Source: Acidobacteriota bacterium (GTDB taxonomy: Bacteria; Acidobacteriota; Terriglobia; Acidiferrales; UBA7541). Taken from it: a stretch of DNA of 64,000 bases. Below the pieces are notes generated by a model, which did not search any database, was not told the DNA's origin, and saw nothing but the letters and a program-made list of their open reading frames with translations. A program made the position numbers and the translations under genes. The stretch is from positions 310,001 through 374,000 of the forward strand of contig JABCZD010000002.1 in the NCBI GenBank assembly GCA_013289855.1, read 5' to 3'. Of this stretch, positions 1 to 8,348 are shown piece after piece (positions within the stretch are counted from its first letter, which is position 1; every line of letters starts with the position of its first letter).

Positions 1-161
1 ATGGCGCTGGAGTAGCCGAGGGACTCGGGTGTTACGGTCTGCCATTCCGCGCCAGGAACGATATCGCCCGTAATTCTGGTAGTGGCTTGAGGCGCGATCT
101 GGCAGTGCGATGCCGATGCGCCGAAGCAGAGGAGAAGGACGATCGCGGAATACTTGCGCAT
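1..161 (-). CDS. Secreted serine hydrolase (beta-lactamase class C-like), N-terminal fragment
   Basis: Reading the minus strand from an ATG at 161 gives about 53 codons that run off the window edge. The start MRKYSAIVLLLCF is a typical signal peptide, followed by a short mature N-terminus ending in WQTVTPESLGYSS. A Trp-x-x-x-(T)PE-x-x-G-(W/Y)-S-x pattern is common just after the signal in class C beta-lactamase/esterase-like serine hydrolases, where it precedes the catalytic domain. The catalytic SxxK and YxN motifs would lie outside the window, so the family call is inference from the N-terminus only. It is divergent from the CoA-transferase gene at 292, so the 130 bp between them should hold both promoters. 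Confidence 0.5.
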   Translation of the reverse strand, partial: MRKYSAIVLLLCFGASASHCQIAPQATTRITGDIVPGAEWQTVTPESLGYSSA

Positions 162-291
162 AGCGGGATGATAATAATCGAGAGCAGAAATATTCGCGAG
201 TGTTTGCTATTGACCGCATTGAGGGATGGGACTTTCTCGACGCATCCCGGTAAGATGTGCGCAAGTCTTCGTTACGTTTGGAACCCGTAAG

Positions 292-963
292 ATGCCCCTA
301 AACGACGAGCAAAAACGCGAACGCATCGCACGCCGCATCGCGCGGGAACTGCGCGACGGCTTTTACGTCAATCTTGGAATCGGCATGCCGACGCTGGTGG
401 CCAACTATGTTCCGCCGGGCATGGAAGTGATCCTGCAATCGGAAAATGGCATGCTCGGTGTGGGACCGTACCCGCTCGAATCGCAAGTCGATCCCGATCT
501 GATCAATGCCGGGAAAGAAACCGTCAGCGAACTCCCCGGCACGGCATATTTTTCTTCTGCCGATTCTTTTGGCATGATTCGCGGTGGGCACGTGGATCTT
601 ACCGTTCTCGGCGCGCTGCAAGTCGACGAAAAAGGCACGCTCGCGAATTGGGCCATCCCCGGGAAAATGCTAAAGGGCATGGGCGGCGCGATGGACCTGG
701 TTGCCGGGGCTAAGCGCGTATTGGTGGCCATGGAACACGCCACGCGCGATAACAAACCCAAGATCCTAAAGCGTTGCTCGCTGCCGCTCACCGGCGTCGA
801 GGTCGTCGATTTTATCGTCACGGAATTGGCGGTGATCGAAGTGACGCCGGAAGGTTTGGTGCTGCGCGAGGTGGCCGTGGACTCCTCGGTGCACGTGGTG
901 CAATCGCTGACCGAAGCCGCGTTGATCGTTCCCGCCTCGGGACCGGCGACCATGCTTTCTTGA
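292..963 (+). CDS. scoB: 3-oxoacid CoA-transferase subunit B
   Basis: A 223-residue beta subunit of a family I CoA-transferase (succinyl-CoA:3-oxoacid or acetoacetate type), which moves CoA between acyl groups through a glutamyl-CoA intermediate. The SENGMLG motif with the catalytic Glu at about residue 51 is present, as are the early GIGMPT glycine loop and the [11 protein letters not shown] segment typical of ScoB/AtoA. An in-frame ATG at 226 would add 22 residues of unrelated sequence; ATG 292 ([17 protein letters not shown]) matches the usual family start. The partner alpha subunit is not adjacent: upstream is the divergent serine hydrolase and downstream an unrelated small gene. The enzyme needs an alpha subunit encoded elsewhere. 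Family assignment is firm; the precise substrate is not determined. Confidence 0.9.
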   Translation: MPLNDEQKRERIARRIARELRDGFYVNLGIGMPTLVANYVPPGMEVILQSENGMLGVGPYPLESQVDPDLINAGKETVSELPGTAYFSSADSFGMIRGGHVDLTVLGALQVDEKGTLANWAIPGKMLKGMGGAMDLVAGAKRVLVAMEHATRDNKPKILKRCSLPLTGVEVVDFIVTELAVIEVTPEGLVLREVAVDSSVHVVQSLTEAALIVPASGPATMLS

Positions 964-1011
964 ACCAGCGCCACGCTCATGAGTTAGACTTTACGAGCGC
1001 CATTTGAACCC

Positions 1012-1320
1012 ATGGATCCACACTCCATCGTCGTCGTCAGCCTGCACTCGCCCAAGGAAAAATTCTGGGGCGAGTTGCTGGCCCTTAATCCCGCCGGCGC
1101 CACCATCCGTGGGGTGGACCTGAACTCCTTCGACCACTTCGTTCGCGAAATCAGCGAGCCAGACAACCAGCGCACCGGCCTTCCCACGGTTTTCTTTCCC
1201 ATGACGCGCATCGAACGCATTGCCCTCGACGAACCCGCCGGAGCCATCCCCTCGATGGCGGAATTATTTGAACGCAAGGTCGGGCGTTCGTTGCGGGCAT
1301 ATCTAGAGCATTTCGCCTGA
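1012..1320 (+). CDS. Conserved hypothetical protein, 102 aa
   Basis: A small soluble protein starting MDPHSIVVVSLHSPKEKFWG. The first half alternates hydrophobic and polar residues (SIVVVSLHS, GATIRGVDLNSF) like a small beta-barrel, and the second half ends in a charged helix (MAELFERKVGRSLRAYLEHF). There is no signal peptide or membrane segment. It lies 48 bp after the CoA-transferase gene and may be co-transcribed. The pattern resembles small conserved proteins of Acidobacteria with no assigned function; that is recollection of family appearance, not a search result. I do not assign a function. Coding is supported by the clean frame, compact spacing and ATG start. Confidence 0.7.
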   Translation: MDPHSIVVVSLHSPKEKFWGELLALNPAGATIRGVDLNSFDHFVREISEPDNQRTGLPTVFFPMTRIERIALDEPAGAIPSMAELFERKVGRSLRAYLEHFA

Positions 1321-1342
1321 CTTTAACTCGTGAAATATCGAT

Positions 1343-1378
1343 TGCGTGAAACGTTGCATGAAACGTTGCGCGAAAGTG
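1343..1378 (+). repeat. Degenerate 12-bp tandem repeat, three units
   Basis: Three consecutive 12-mers, TGCGTGAAACGT, TGCATGAAACGT and TGCGCGAAAGTG, lie between the hypothetical gene and pgsA, ending 17 bp before the pgsA start. Units one and two differ at one base. This may affect the pgsA leader; no function is evident. Confidence 0.7.
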
Positions 1379-1395
1379 CGTTATCCTGAAGCACA

Positions 1396-1950
1396 ATGCA
1401 AGCCCGCGTCTGGACGGTCCCCAACCAAATCACCATTCTGCGACTTGGTTTTCTGCCGCTCTTTATCGTTTCGATTTCTTACGAGCACTACCGCTGGGCG
1501 CTGCTGATTCTGGTGATCGCCGGACTTTCTGACGGAATTGACGGGTTGCTGGCGCGCAGTCTAAATCAGCGCTCTTCGCTGGGCGCGTACCTCGATCCCA
1601 TCGCCGATAAGTTGCTGCTTTCGTCTTCCTTTGTAATTTTGGCTTTCAAGCACGAAATTGCACTGTGGCTGATGATCTTTGTGCTCAGCCGCGACGTGAT
1701 CATTCTGATCGTAGCCGTGGTGATTCTTCTGATTTTTGGCTACCGGCCGTTTCCGCCGAGCGCTCTTGGCAAAGCCACTACATTTTTTCAAATTGTGATG
1801 ATTTTTTCGGTGGTTTTTGGCGCGGCGTATCCCAACGTGCATTTGGGGGTGATCAATCCCATCCTGATTTACACCGTAGCGGCGCTGACGGTGGTCTCCG
1901 CCGTTCACTACTCTTTTTCCATCGCGCGGCGCCTCAGCGGCTCGGAATAA
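1396..1950 (+). CDS. pgsA: CDP-diacylglycerol-glycerol-3-phosphate 3-phosphatidyltransferase-like protein
   Basis: A 184-residue integral membrane CDP-alcohol phosphatidyltransferase, which joins glycerol-3-phosphate to CDP-diacylglycerol in phosphatidylglycerol and cardiolipin synthesis. The family motif DGxxDGxxAR(x8)Gx3Dx3D is visible: Asp46, Asp49, Gly50, Ala53, Arg54, Gly63, Asp67 and Asp71 (SDGIDGLLAR, then GAYLDPIADK). The N-terminal VPNQITILRL is the usual PgsA start. Five or six hydrophobic segments follow. Size is normal for PgsA. A related member of the family with another alcohol substrate cannot be excluded. The gene converges on the rhomboid gene, with only 6 bp between the two stops. 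Confidence 0.88.
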   Translation: MQARVWTVPNQITILRLGFLPLFIVSISYEHYRWALLILVIAGLSDGIDGLLARSLNQRSSLGAYLDPIADKLLLSSSFVILAFKHEIALWLMIFVLSRDVIILIVAVVILLIFGYRPFPPSALGKATTFFQIVMIFSVVFGAAYPNVHLGVINPILIYTVAALTVVSAVHYSFSIARRLSGSE

Positions 1951-1956
1951 TTCAAC

Positions 1957-2862
1957 TCACGCCGGATGCTGGTAGAGATACAACATCATGGAAGCGAAGC
2001 TGGCGAAAATGATCGCCGCGCTGAGCCAGCCCAGCGCGTAAGCTCGTTTCAGCTCGCCGCCCGGAGCCGGTTGCCGATCGGCAAACGCCCTTCCAAGTAG
2101 AAAACCGCTGATCAAACCGCCCGCGTGGGCCCAATTGTCGACGCTCAAACCGGGCAGCAGGCCTTGCGCAAAAATAATAACAATCCAGAAAATCAGGCGG
2201 GATCTTTGCGCTTGCATCGCCGCGCCACCGCGCTTGGTGGTAATCGCCAGCATTACGCCAACCAGCCCCAGAATCGCGCCGCTGGCCCCCACGGAAAAGT
2301 TTCCGCGCAATGCACTCAGCACAAAGCCGGCAATTCCGCAGAATGTGTACATGAACAAATAGCGCGCCGAGCCATAAACTTCTTCGATCACTGGCCCGAC
2401 GTCCCACAACACCCACATATTGAAGCCGATGTGCAGAATGCTGCCGTGCAAATACATAGCGGTGACCAGCCGAAACCACTGACCACGTATGACAATGTCC
2501 GGGTAATACGATGCACCCATTCGGCGCAACACGTCACCACTGACGCTGGCCGTCAGACCCAAACCGCCGCCTTGTTGCACGGAAGTAAGCAAAGAGACCG
2601 CGAACATCAGTACATTTACAATCAGTATGACGGTAGTGGCCGGAGCATTACCGCCAAATAACCCGGAAACACCACGGCCCGCCGCGGCCAGAGAAAAATT
2701 CACGCTGGTGCCGCAGGCCGGGCAGCGCGTGGCGCTGATACCCACCAGATTGCCGCAGGCCGGGCACATTCTAGGACGTGGCGCTTCCTTGTTGCCAAAC
2801 ATTCCGCGTAGCCCGCTTTTTATTTTGTCGATACGCAACTGCCACTCGTTGGGAAGTGCCAT
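1957..2862 (-). CDS. Rhomboid-family intramembrane serine protease with N-terminal zinc ribbon
   Basis: A 301-residue membrane protein that should cleave transmembrane segments within the bilayer. A zinc ribbon (Cys33-x2-Cys36, Cys47-x2-Cys50) precedes at least six hydrophobic helices. Catalytic features are in place: Asn148 in HIGFNMW, nucleophile Ser194 in GASGAILG and His246 in NWAHAGG. The WR-like loop (RGQWFRLVTAMYLHGS) is also rhomboid-typical. The zinc ribbon is a common bacterial add-on whose role is unknown. Substrate unknown. The protein is complete, and the neighbours give no pathway clue. Confidence 0.92.
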   Translation of the reverse strand: MALPNEWQLRIDKIKSGLRGMFGNKEAPRPRMCPACGNLVGISATRCPACGTSVNFSLAAAGRGVSGLFGGNAPATTVILIVNVLMFAVSLLTSVQQGGGLGLTASVSGDVLRRMGASYYPDIVIRGQWFRLVTAMYLHGSILHIGFNMWVLWDVGPVIEEVYGSARYLFMYTFCGIAGFVLSALRGNFSVGASGAILGLVGVMLAITTKRGGAAMQAQRSRLIFWIVIIFAQGLLPGLSVDNWAHAGGLISGFLLGRAFADRQPAPGGELKRAYALGWLSAAIIFASFASMMLYLYQHPA

Positions 2863-2870
2863 TCTGCTCC

Positions 2871-2899
2871 TTGCGACCCGCAGGCCGCGTTCCTATAAT
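2871..2899 (+). promoter_or_regulatory. Candidate sigma-70 promoter for the 3016-4419 gene group
   Basis: TTGCGA (2871-2876) and a perfect TATAAT (2894-2899) are separated by 17 bp, about 115 bp upstream of the small gene at 3016. It lies just outside the divergent rhomboid start at 2862. The -35 match is four of six. Confidence 0.5.
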
Positions 2900-3015
2900 A
2901 CCGGAGTCGCCGCAATCTCTCCTGGGGCGGCCTGTCTTCGCGGCCATGGTTTCGTTCTTGCGCGTGCCGGCAGTTTGCTCCTGCAAGGATTTCCGCAGCA
3001 GAGAGGACCACGTTC

Positions 3016-3222
3016 ATGGATAAATTTGAAGAGTTCGGCAAACGCATCGACGAAGAGTTACAACGGCTGCGGCATTTTATCGAGGAGGAGGTCGCGCCGG
3101 AAACGGAGCGCCGCGGCGCGATTTTCCTTCGCGAAGTTTCGGAGAAGTTGAGCGCCGCGGCCAGTAAGCTGGAATCGCGTACAGCAGCGCGAGACGCCGG
3201 CGCTCCGAAGCCGCAGGCCTAA
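3016..3222 (+). CDS. Small conserved acidic/helical protein, 68 aa
   Basis: A 68-residue, charged, helix-rich protein (MDKFEEFGKRIDEELQRLRHF...) with an Ala/Lys-rich tail and no signal or membrane segment. A purine-rich ribosome site (AGAGAGGA) sits about 8 bp before the ATG. The heptad-like spacing of Leu/Phe/Ile suggests a short coiled coil. It lies between a good promoter and the RlpA gene, 45 bp ahead of the latter, so the two may be co-transcribed. Function unknown. An overlapping minus-strand reading is less convincing because it lacks a start context and has no conserved-looking features. Confidence 0.65.
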   Translation: MDKFEEFGKRIDEELQRLRHFIEEEVAPETERRGAIFLREVSEKLSAAASKLESRTAARDAGAPKPQA

Positions 3223-3267
3223 CCAGGCGCCCCGTTGACTTTTCTTCCCGCCCATCCGGCGCGCGTG

Positions 3268-4071
3268 ATGCAGTCAGCAGCTTGCGCATGCGTAGTGCTG
3301 GCTTGCGCATTTTTAATGTTCGGCTGCGCGTCGCGCAATCCCGTTGCTAGCCGCCAGCCGGCACCAACCGCACCCACGAACCCTCCCGAGGGCACGGAAG
3401 CATCCCCTAATCGTCCGCCGGACGTTTCTCCTGCAGCCACGGCATCGGGCGGCAATCCTGCCGCGCGGCCGGGCAAACGCCCCAAACCTCCTCCTGCGCC
3501 GCTCGGTTATACCGAAGAGGGCAACGCTTCGTGGTATGGCGTGCCGTTTAATGGGCGCCGCGCGTCCAACGGCGAAATCTACGATATGTATAAATTGACA
3601 GCCGCACACCGTACTTTGCCGTTCGATACCGTGGTGCGCGTCACCAACCTGAATAACGGAAAAGTCGCGGTAGTGCGCATCACCGATCGCGGTCCGTTCG
3701 TCGAAAATCGCATCATCGATCTTTCTCTCGCGGCCGCGCAGCAGATCGAGTCCGTCGGTCCGGGTGTGGTGCCCATTCGGCTGGAAGTTATTTCCGGTAG
3801 CGTCGATCCGACCGCCGGATTTTTTACGGTGCAAGTGGGAGCGTTTCGCGATCGTGGCAACGCCGAGCGCCTGCGGGAAAAGTTGAATGCCGCGTACTCG
3901 CCGATTTACATTCAAACGTATGACGCGCCGGATGGTCCGTTTTATCGCGTGCGCGTGGGAAAAATTTCCGGCGAAGACGCCGCGCGGCAATATGCCACGC
4001 AGCTGAAAACTCACGATGGCTTTACCACGTTCGTCGTGCGGCTCGACGAGTCCGTCGCCCCCAAGGAGTAG
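3268..4071 (+). CDS. rlpA: Septal ring lytic transglycosylase RlpA-like lipoprotein with SPOR domain
   Basis: A lipoprotein of about 267 residues. The N-terminus has a lipobox (LMFGC), so it should be anchored to a membrane in the cell envelope. After a Pro-rich linker comes the double-psi beta-barrel (GNASWYGVPFNGRRASNGE ... AHRTLPFDTVVRVTNL ... VRITDRGPF ... IIDLS), the RlpA signature with the catalytic-type Asp in TDRGPF. The C-terminal 75 residues (FFTVQVGAF ... YRVRVGKI) are a SPOR domain that binds denuded septal peptidoglycan. A TTG at 3235 would extend the frame, but ATG 3268 gives the better signal peptide. The HIT gene follows after 3 bp, so the two are likely co-transcribed. Confidence 0.9.
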   Translation: MQSAACACVVLACAFLMFGCASRNPVASRQPAPTAPTNPPEGTEASPNRPPDVSPAATASGGNPAARPGKRPKPPPAPLGYTEEGNASWYGVPFNGRRASNGEIYDMYKLTAAHRTLPFDTVVRVTNLNNGKVAVVRITDRGPFVENRIIDLSLAAAQQIESVGPGVVPIRLEVISGSVDPTAGFFTVQVGAFRDRGNAERLREKLNAAYSPIYIQTYDAPDGPFYRVRVGKISGEDAARQYATQLKTHDGFTTFVVRLDESVAPKE

Positions 4072-4074
4072 CGC

Positions 4075-4419
4075 ATGAACCCCGACTGCCTCTTTTGCAA
4101 AATCGGCGCGAAGAAAATTCCCGCCAAAATCCTTCACGACGATCCCGAGGTATTTGCCTTCGAAGATATTGGGCCGCAGGCGCCCACGCACATCCTGATT
4201 TGCCCGCGCAAACATTTTTCTTCCCTGAGCGAGGCTTCGCCGGAAGATCAGGCGGTGCTGGGCAAAATGCAGCTAGTGGCCGCGGAACTCGCGCGCAAAC
4301 ACCATTTGCTGCACGGTTATCGCACGGTGATCAACAGCGGGGTGGGCGCGGGACAATCGGTGTTTCATCTGCATTTGCATCTGCTCGGCGGCCGCGAGTT
4401 TGCCTGGCCTCCGGGTTAG
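4075..4419 (+). CDS. HIT-domain nucleotide hydrolase/transferase (HINT-like)
   Basis: A 114-residue cytosolic histidine-triad protein. It starts CLFCKIGAKKIPAK, the usual HINT opening with a potential zinc Cys pair, and ends with the triad HLHLHLLGG (H-x-H-x-H), whose middle His is the nucleophile for nucleoside phosphoramidates. Length and motif order are normal for the HINT branch. It begins 3 bp after the rlpA stop, so translation is probably coupled. The physiological substrate is not predictable. It converges on the gene ending at 4492. Confidence 0.92.
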   Translation: MNPDCLFCKIGAKKIPAKILHDDPEVFAFEDIGPQAPTHILICPRKHFSSLSEASPEDQAVLGKMQLVAAELARKHHLLHGYRTVINSGVGAGQSVFHLHLHLLGGREFAWPPG

Positions 4420-4491
4420 TCGCTGGCGTTCGATTTCGCTGCGAACTGGGAATCGATTGTAGTGTCATCGCGCAAATTTGCCCTTACTGTT

Positions 4492-4905
4492 CTAAGTCGC
4501 GTCGGTGACCTGCCCGGCGTACCATTCACTGGTTCTGATGACTCGCTGGTCCAGCAGTACTGCGGCGAAGTAGGCGCAGGCTTTTCGCTCGGCCTCCAAC
4601 CATGCTGCTACGTTTCCACCGGCGAAGCGCAAAATCCGTTCCGCGGCCTTCAGCAGCCGATCATAAGCCCGCACCGCCAGCAGCTTGCGATCACCGTTCC
4701 GTTCCAGGCTCGGACACACTTTTAACAGCGCGCATACTGTGGCCAGTGATTTCTCGCCCTGCGCGTCGTCGATCCAGGCGCCCAGTTCGCGCGTGGCTTC
4801 AGAGAGTCTTTGCTGCGAAGCGGACCACAATATGGCCCGCCAGTACCGAACGCACAGATACGCCGTCAAAACGCTGGCCAGGACGAGAACCAGAAATTCG
4901 CGCAC
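4492..4905 (-). CDS. Hypothetical membrane-anchored protein, 137 aa
   Basis: Starts with GTG inside the TAGTG that ends the upstream gene, so the pair share one base and are probably translationally coupled. One N-terminal hydrophobic segment (FLVLVLASVLTAYLCVRYW) is followed by a helical, Ala- and Leu-rich domain of about 110 residues with several Cys and no recognisable motif. Probably an inner-membrane protein with a cytosolic or periplasmic helical domain. It is the last gene of a three-gene minus-strand set (5802 to 4492). Function unknown; coding is supported by the coupling and by good codon use throughout. Confidence 0.65.
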   Translation of the reverse strand: MREFLVLVLASVLTAYLCVRYWRAILWSASQQRLSEATRELGAWIDDAQGEKSLATVCALLKVCPSLERNGDRKLLAVRAYDRLLKAAERILRFAGGNVAAWLEAERKACAYFAAVLLDQRVIRTSEWYAGQVTDAT

Positions 4906-5597
4906 TACCGCACTCCTGCTAAACGCTCCAGAGGGATACAGGCTTCATCGGGCACTTTCGAAAAAGTGTAAGCCAGTGAAACGGGGAGCCACGCGCCCAT
5001 CAGCGACGGCAGAATATGCAGCGCCGTCAGCGCGGGGAAGATCGAGCGCAGCGCGTACGTTACGGTCTGCCCGCCGAAATAGATGCCAAACGCGCTCACG
5101 ATCAGCACCAGCCGCAATCGTGGATCGCGGCGCTTCAGCAGTAATACCCACGCGCCATAGGTCAGCATCATGCCCGTAAAATACAGGCTCCCGGAAAGCT
5201 CAATCGCAAACGATGTGGCCAGGAGCTGATGCTTTACGGCGGTAACCGCAGTGGCGTATATCACGGTGACGGCGACGATAAGCACCATGACCGCGCGCAC
5301 GCGCCAACTGCGTTCCTGCTCTTCAAAAATCCGCGAACACAGTCCCGCAATGGCCATGAACATCAGCAAGGTCAGCAGCGCGTCGCTGTAATAGTAGTAG
5401 TAGAGGTATTCGTTAGATGCAAAGCCGAAACGGTGTAGGATGCTGAAACTCAGGACCTCATCGACGGCCAGCGCAGCCACGTACAGGAGCAAAGTGCCGT
5501 GCCGCAGCATCGAGCGGTCGCGTAACGCCCACGCCACCACAAACAGCTCCGCTAGGAACCCGACCAGCCACACCAACAAGTCGAAGGGGCCAAGCAT
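4905..5597 (-). CDS. Polytopic membrane protein, 230 aa, unknown function
   Basis: About seven hydrophobic segments spread over 230 residues, starting MLGPFDLLVWLVGF and including an unusual tyrosine run (NEYLYYYYYSD) near residue 65. The seven-helix pattern with polar loops resembles the 7TM modules of bacterial sensors, but no soluble sensor or output domain is attached. It lies 46 bp after the 52-residue gene and overlaps the next gene by one base, which supports an operon. I cannot name the family. Confidence 0.7.
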   Translation of the reverse strand: MLGPFDLLVWLVGFLAELFVVAWALRDRSMLRHGTLLLYVAALAVDEVLSFSILHRFGFASNEYLYYYYYSDALLTLLMFMAIAGLCSRIFEEQERSWRVRAVMVLIVAVTVIYATAVTAVKHQLLATSFAIELSGSLYFTGMMLTYGAWVLLLKRRDPRLRLVLIVSAFGIYFGGQTVTYALRSIFPALTALHILPSLMGAWLPVSLAYTFSKVPDEACIPLERLAGVR

Positions 5598-5643
5598 TCT
5601 TTACTCGCAAGAGGCTCGGCCCGCTACGCTACCCCCAGCGCTG

Positions 5644-5802
5644 CTAGCGCCAGGGAGTCGGCGGAACCGGGCGGGAGCCCTGCGCGGTCATCACGGGTAC
5701 ATTCTTGCTACCGTGCGACGCGCTCTGCAGCGCACCACGCCATGCCAGACCGGCGACCACAATCAACATTGCCAGAGCTACCACTGAGAGCCACTTGTTC
5801 AT
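5644..5802 (-). CDS. Small single-pass membrane peptide, 52 aa
   Basis: A 53-codon frame (including stop) starts MNKWLSVVALAMLIVVAGLA, one clean transmembrane or signal segment, and ends in a Pro-rich tail (RPVPPTPWR). A strong Shine-Dalgarno (GAGGAGGCAGG) sits just before the ATG, better than at most genes here. It heads the minus-strand set with the 230- and 137-residue membrane proteins. Although short, the ribosome site, hydrophobic segment and position support it as real. Function unknown. Confidence 0.6.
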   Translation of the reverse strand: MNKWLSVVALAMLIVVAGLAWRGALQSASHGSKNVPVMTAQGSRPVPPTPWR

Positions 5803-6442
5803 CCTGCCTCCTCGTCCCTATAGGGAACAAGGCAAGAGGCTACTCAGTAGCGGCCTGCCAGTCAATGATTATGCGGTCTGCTGCCTCTCGATGGAGACAG
5901 TACTTGCCTTTTGGCCGCTCGTCAAGGAAAGCATGCGCACCAAAATTTAGCGCAGCCCTCCTGGGGTCGCCGTGCATCAGAAAAGGAGACGCGGCTTCGT
6001 GTGGGTCCGGGTGGCGAGCTGCGTACCGAGTATCGCCACACGTGGCCATCGGGCGGGGGGTGAAATATCAAGGGTTCTAGCGTGCCTACTAGAAACGGTG
6101 TATGGGTTTCTCGACCTTGCCGTGTGTAAATAGGCGGGCCTTTACCGCCGAACTGTTTGGCGTTCTACCAAGGCATCAGATATGCCCCCCGCCAAAGGTT
6201 ACGAAGTGCTTGCGAATTGGGCGAGTTCTGGAATAATCTACGGGTGCCATTTCTGACTGCAAGTGGGGCCGTCCACTTTTTTTCTCAATGTGACGTGTTC
6301 TCATCGGCGCTGCCGCCTCAGATGGCGGCTGCCAGCAGCTGACGATGTAGTTGGCCTCATCGAGTCCGCATAAACCGGGGTGAGTCTAGCGGACACGCGA
6401 ATCACACGGGATTGTAAGTACTAAGTTCATGGAGGAAAGAAG
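5803..6442. other. Intergenic region, 640 bp
   Basis: Lies between the start of the 52-residue gene and the start of the OmpA-family gene, so it should hold two divergent promoters. I see no convincing frame, tRNA or strong -35/-10 pair; the short frames present lack start signals. The last 20 bp contain a strong ribosome site (GGAGGAAAG) for the gene at 6443. Confidence 0.5.
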
Positions 6443-8134
6443 ATGCGTAAGTGGTGTGTGGTAATTGCGATGGGTTTGTTTATAGCGTTGCCGGCGGTTG
6501 CTCAAGAAAAGTCGAGCGACGCGGGTAGCAACGGAAGCGCGTCGACGGCGACCGCGGACAGCACGTCCGCCCCGGCAACGAGTACCGAAGCCTCGAACGT
6601 GGCTCCGGCTTCTTCCAATATTTTCGCCGTACCAGTGCCTCCGCGCGCCACGCCGTTTCCGGCGCCAGCGCCGAGTTTGGCGAGCTCGGAGGCCATCGGA
6701 CGGATGACCCCCAAGTTTGAAATCGCGGTTCTCTATCAATACGTGAATTTCATGCCTGGCGATCCTTTTAAGAATTTTAATTCGCAGGGCTTTTCGGGTG
6801 AAGGCGTATATAATCCCAATAGCTGGCTGGGTCTTGTGGCCCAGGGCGGCGTCGAACATTTTAATCGCGATCTTTCACCACTCATCACCGCAGGTGCTCC
6901 TCTTCCGTTCGGCGAAAGCGGCAACCTCGGTTATGGACTCTTTGGTCCTCGTCTCTACATCCGCAAGTTTGATCGCATTGTGCCCTTCGGTGAGTTCCTC
7001 ATCGGCTTTGCCCATGGCGGCACCGCGATCACCGCGCTGAATACGCAAAATACCTTCGCGCTCGCGGCTGGCGGCGGAATCGACGTCGTGCTTTGGAAGA
7101 ATTTTGCCTGGCGCGTGGCCGAACTGGACTATTTGTTGACCAACTTCACGGGCGCCGGTGTCGGCGCCGATGGACGGCAGAATAACTTCCGCGCCGGTAC
7201 TGGCGTGGTGTTCCGTTTTGGATTCGCGGAACCGCCTCCTCCTCCGAACCATCCTCCGATAGCGGCTTGCGCGGCTAATCCGGCCTCGGTCTTTGCCGGT
7301 TCCGGCGCCAGCGTGCAAGTGCACGTCAATGCCAGCGATCCCGACAACGACACGCTCACGTACTCCTACACCGCCACCGGCGGCACCGTGGACGGCACTG
7401 GTCCGGATGCGCGCTGGTCTTCTTCCGGCTTGGCCGTTGGCACCTATACCGTAAACGCCAAGGTGGATGACGGCAAAGGTGGCACCGCTACCTGCGCGGC
7501 CGATATCGCCGTGCAAACGCCGCCCAACCGTCCGCCCACGATCTCCTGCACCACGGACCGCAGCCCGATTATGCCTGGCGAGCGCACCGGTATTACCTCG
7601 GTCGCCAGCGATCCGGACGGTGATCCGCTCACCTACAGCTACTCCGCCACAGGCGGCCAAGTTGTCGGCAACGGAGCGCATGTGGAATTTGATTCCACCG
7701 GCTTGCAACCCGGCAGCTACACCGTCAAGTGCTCGGTCAGCGACGGCCGGGGCGGTAATGCCGATGCTTCCACCAACGTAGACGTGCAACAGCCGCCTCC
7801 TCCGCCGCAGGCCACCAAGGTCGGCGATTGCGGCTACACCAAGGCTGGCGCATCGCGCTTTGACAACCTCTGCAAGCGCGTCGGTGACGACGTGGCTTTG
7901 CGCCTCAAGAACGATCCCAATGCCAAGGTCGTCATCGTCGGCTTTGCGGATTTTAAGGAACCCAAGACCGAGAAGCTGGCTGCGGCTCGCGCCGAACTGG
8001 CCAAGAAGTACCTCATTGAAAAGGGTATCGACGCTTCACGCATCTCCACCCGCGTGGGCGAAGCGACTAAGGGCGCGGAGAAAGACAACCGCCGCGTGGA
8101 CTTCATCTTCGTTCCCGAAGGCGCCACCTACTAA
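6443..8134 (+). CDS. OmpA-family outer-membrane protein with beta-barrel and two Ig/PKD-like domains
   Basis: A 563-residue envelope protein. A signal peptide (to about residue 21, cut near AVAQ) is followed by a Ser/Thr/Ala-rich linker. Next is a barrel-like region (residues ~90-255) of alternating strands ending in a Phe. Two tandem immunoglobulin/PKD-like repeats come after that (residues ~275-365 and 370-455), each with ASDP(D)xDxLTYSY and a YTV...DG(K/R)GG turn. The C-terminal OmpA domain (KVVIVGFAD ... ARAELAKKYLIEKGIDASRIS ... NRRVDF) binds peptidoglycan non-covalently. It should tether the outer membrane to the wall, with the Ig repeats as spacers. A strong ribosome site precedes ATG 6443, and a terminator hairpin follows. 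Confidence 0.88.
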   Translation: MRKWCVVIAMGLFIALPAVAQEKSSDAGSNGSASTATADSTSAPATSTEASNVAPASSNIFAVPVPPRATPFPAPAPSLASSEAIGRMTPKFEIAVLYQYVNFMPGDPFKNFNSQGFSGEGVYNPNSWLGLVAQGGVEHFNRDLSPLITAGAPLPFGESGNLGYGLFGPRLYIRKFDRIVPFGEFLIGFAHGGTAITALNTQNTFALAAGGGIDVVLWKNFAWRVAELDYLLTNFTGAGVGADGRQNNFRAGTGVVFRFGFAEPPPPPNHPPIAACAANPASVFAGSGASVQVHVNASDPDNDTLTYSYTATGGTVDGTGPDARWSSSGLAVGTYTVNAKVDDGKGGTATCAADIAVQTPPNRPPTISCTTDRSPIMPGERTGITSVASDPDGDPLTYSYSATGGQVVGNGAHVEFDSTGLQPGSYTVKCSVSDGRGGNADASTNVDVQQPPPPPQATKVGDCGYTKAGASRFDNLCKRVGDDVALRLKNDPNAKVVIVGFADFKEPKTEKLAAARAELAKKYLIEKGIDASRISTRVGEATKGAEKDNRRVDFIFVPEGATY

Positions 8135-8148
8135 ACGTGGTCATGGGT

Positions 8149-8223
8149 GATTCGCGCCGCGAATCGCCGAGCGCACGTAACCGAGCAGGCTCCGAGGGAA
8201 CAACATTCCTTCGGAGCCTGCTC
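8149..8223 (+). terminator. Palindrome plus 13-bp hairpin after the OmpA-family gene
   Basis: A 17-bp odd palindrome (GATTCGCGCCGCGAATC, 8149-8165) is followed by a perfect 13-bp inverted repeat (GAGCAGGCTCCGA at 8183-8195, its complement at 8211-8223). The hairpin would be very stable, but only a weak T-run follows, so termination or mRNA 3'-end protection are both possible. Confidence 0.6.
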
Positions 8224-8348
8224 CATTTCTGACCTCCCGTGGCACCGGCACTATTGCCAGTGCGCTTTTTTTCGCTGCAAGATGCGACACGCAAACGGGG
8301 ACACTTGCTCCTAAACGGCTCGGGCCGCCCCAGCAGGCCCGCAACTCC

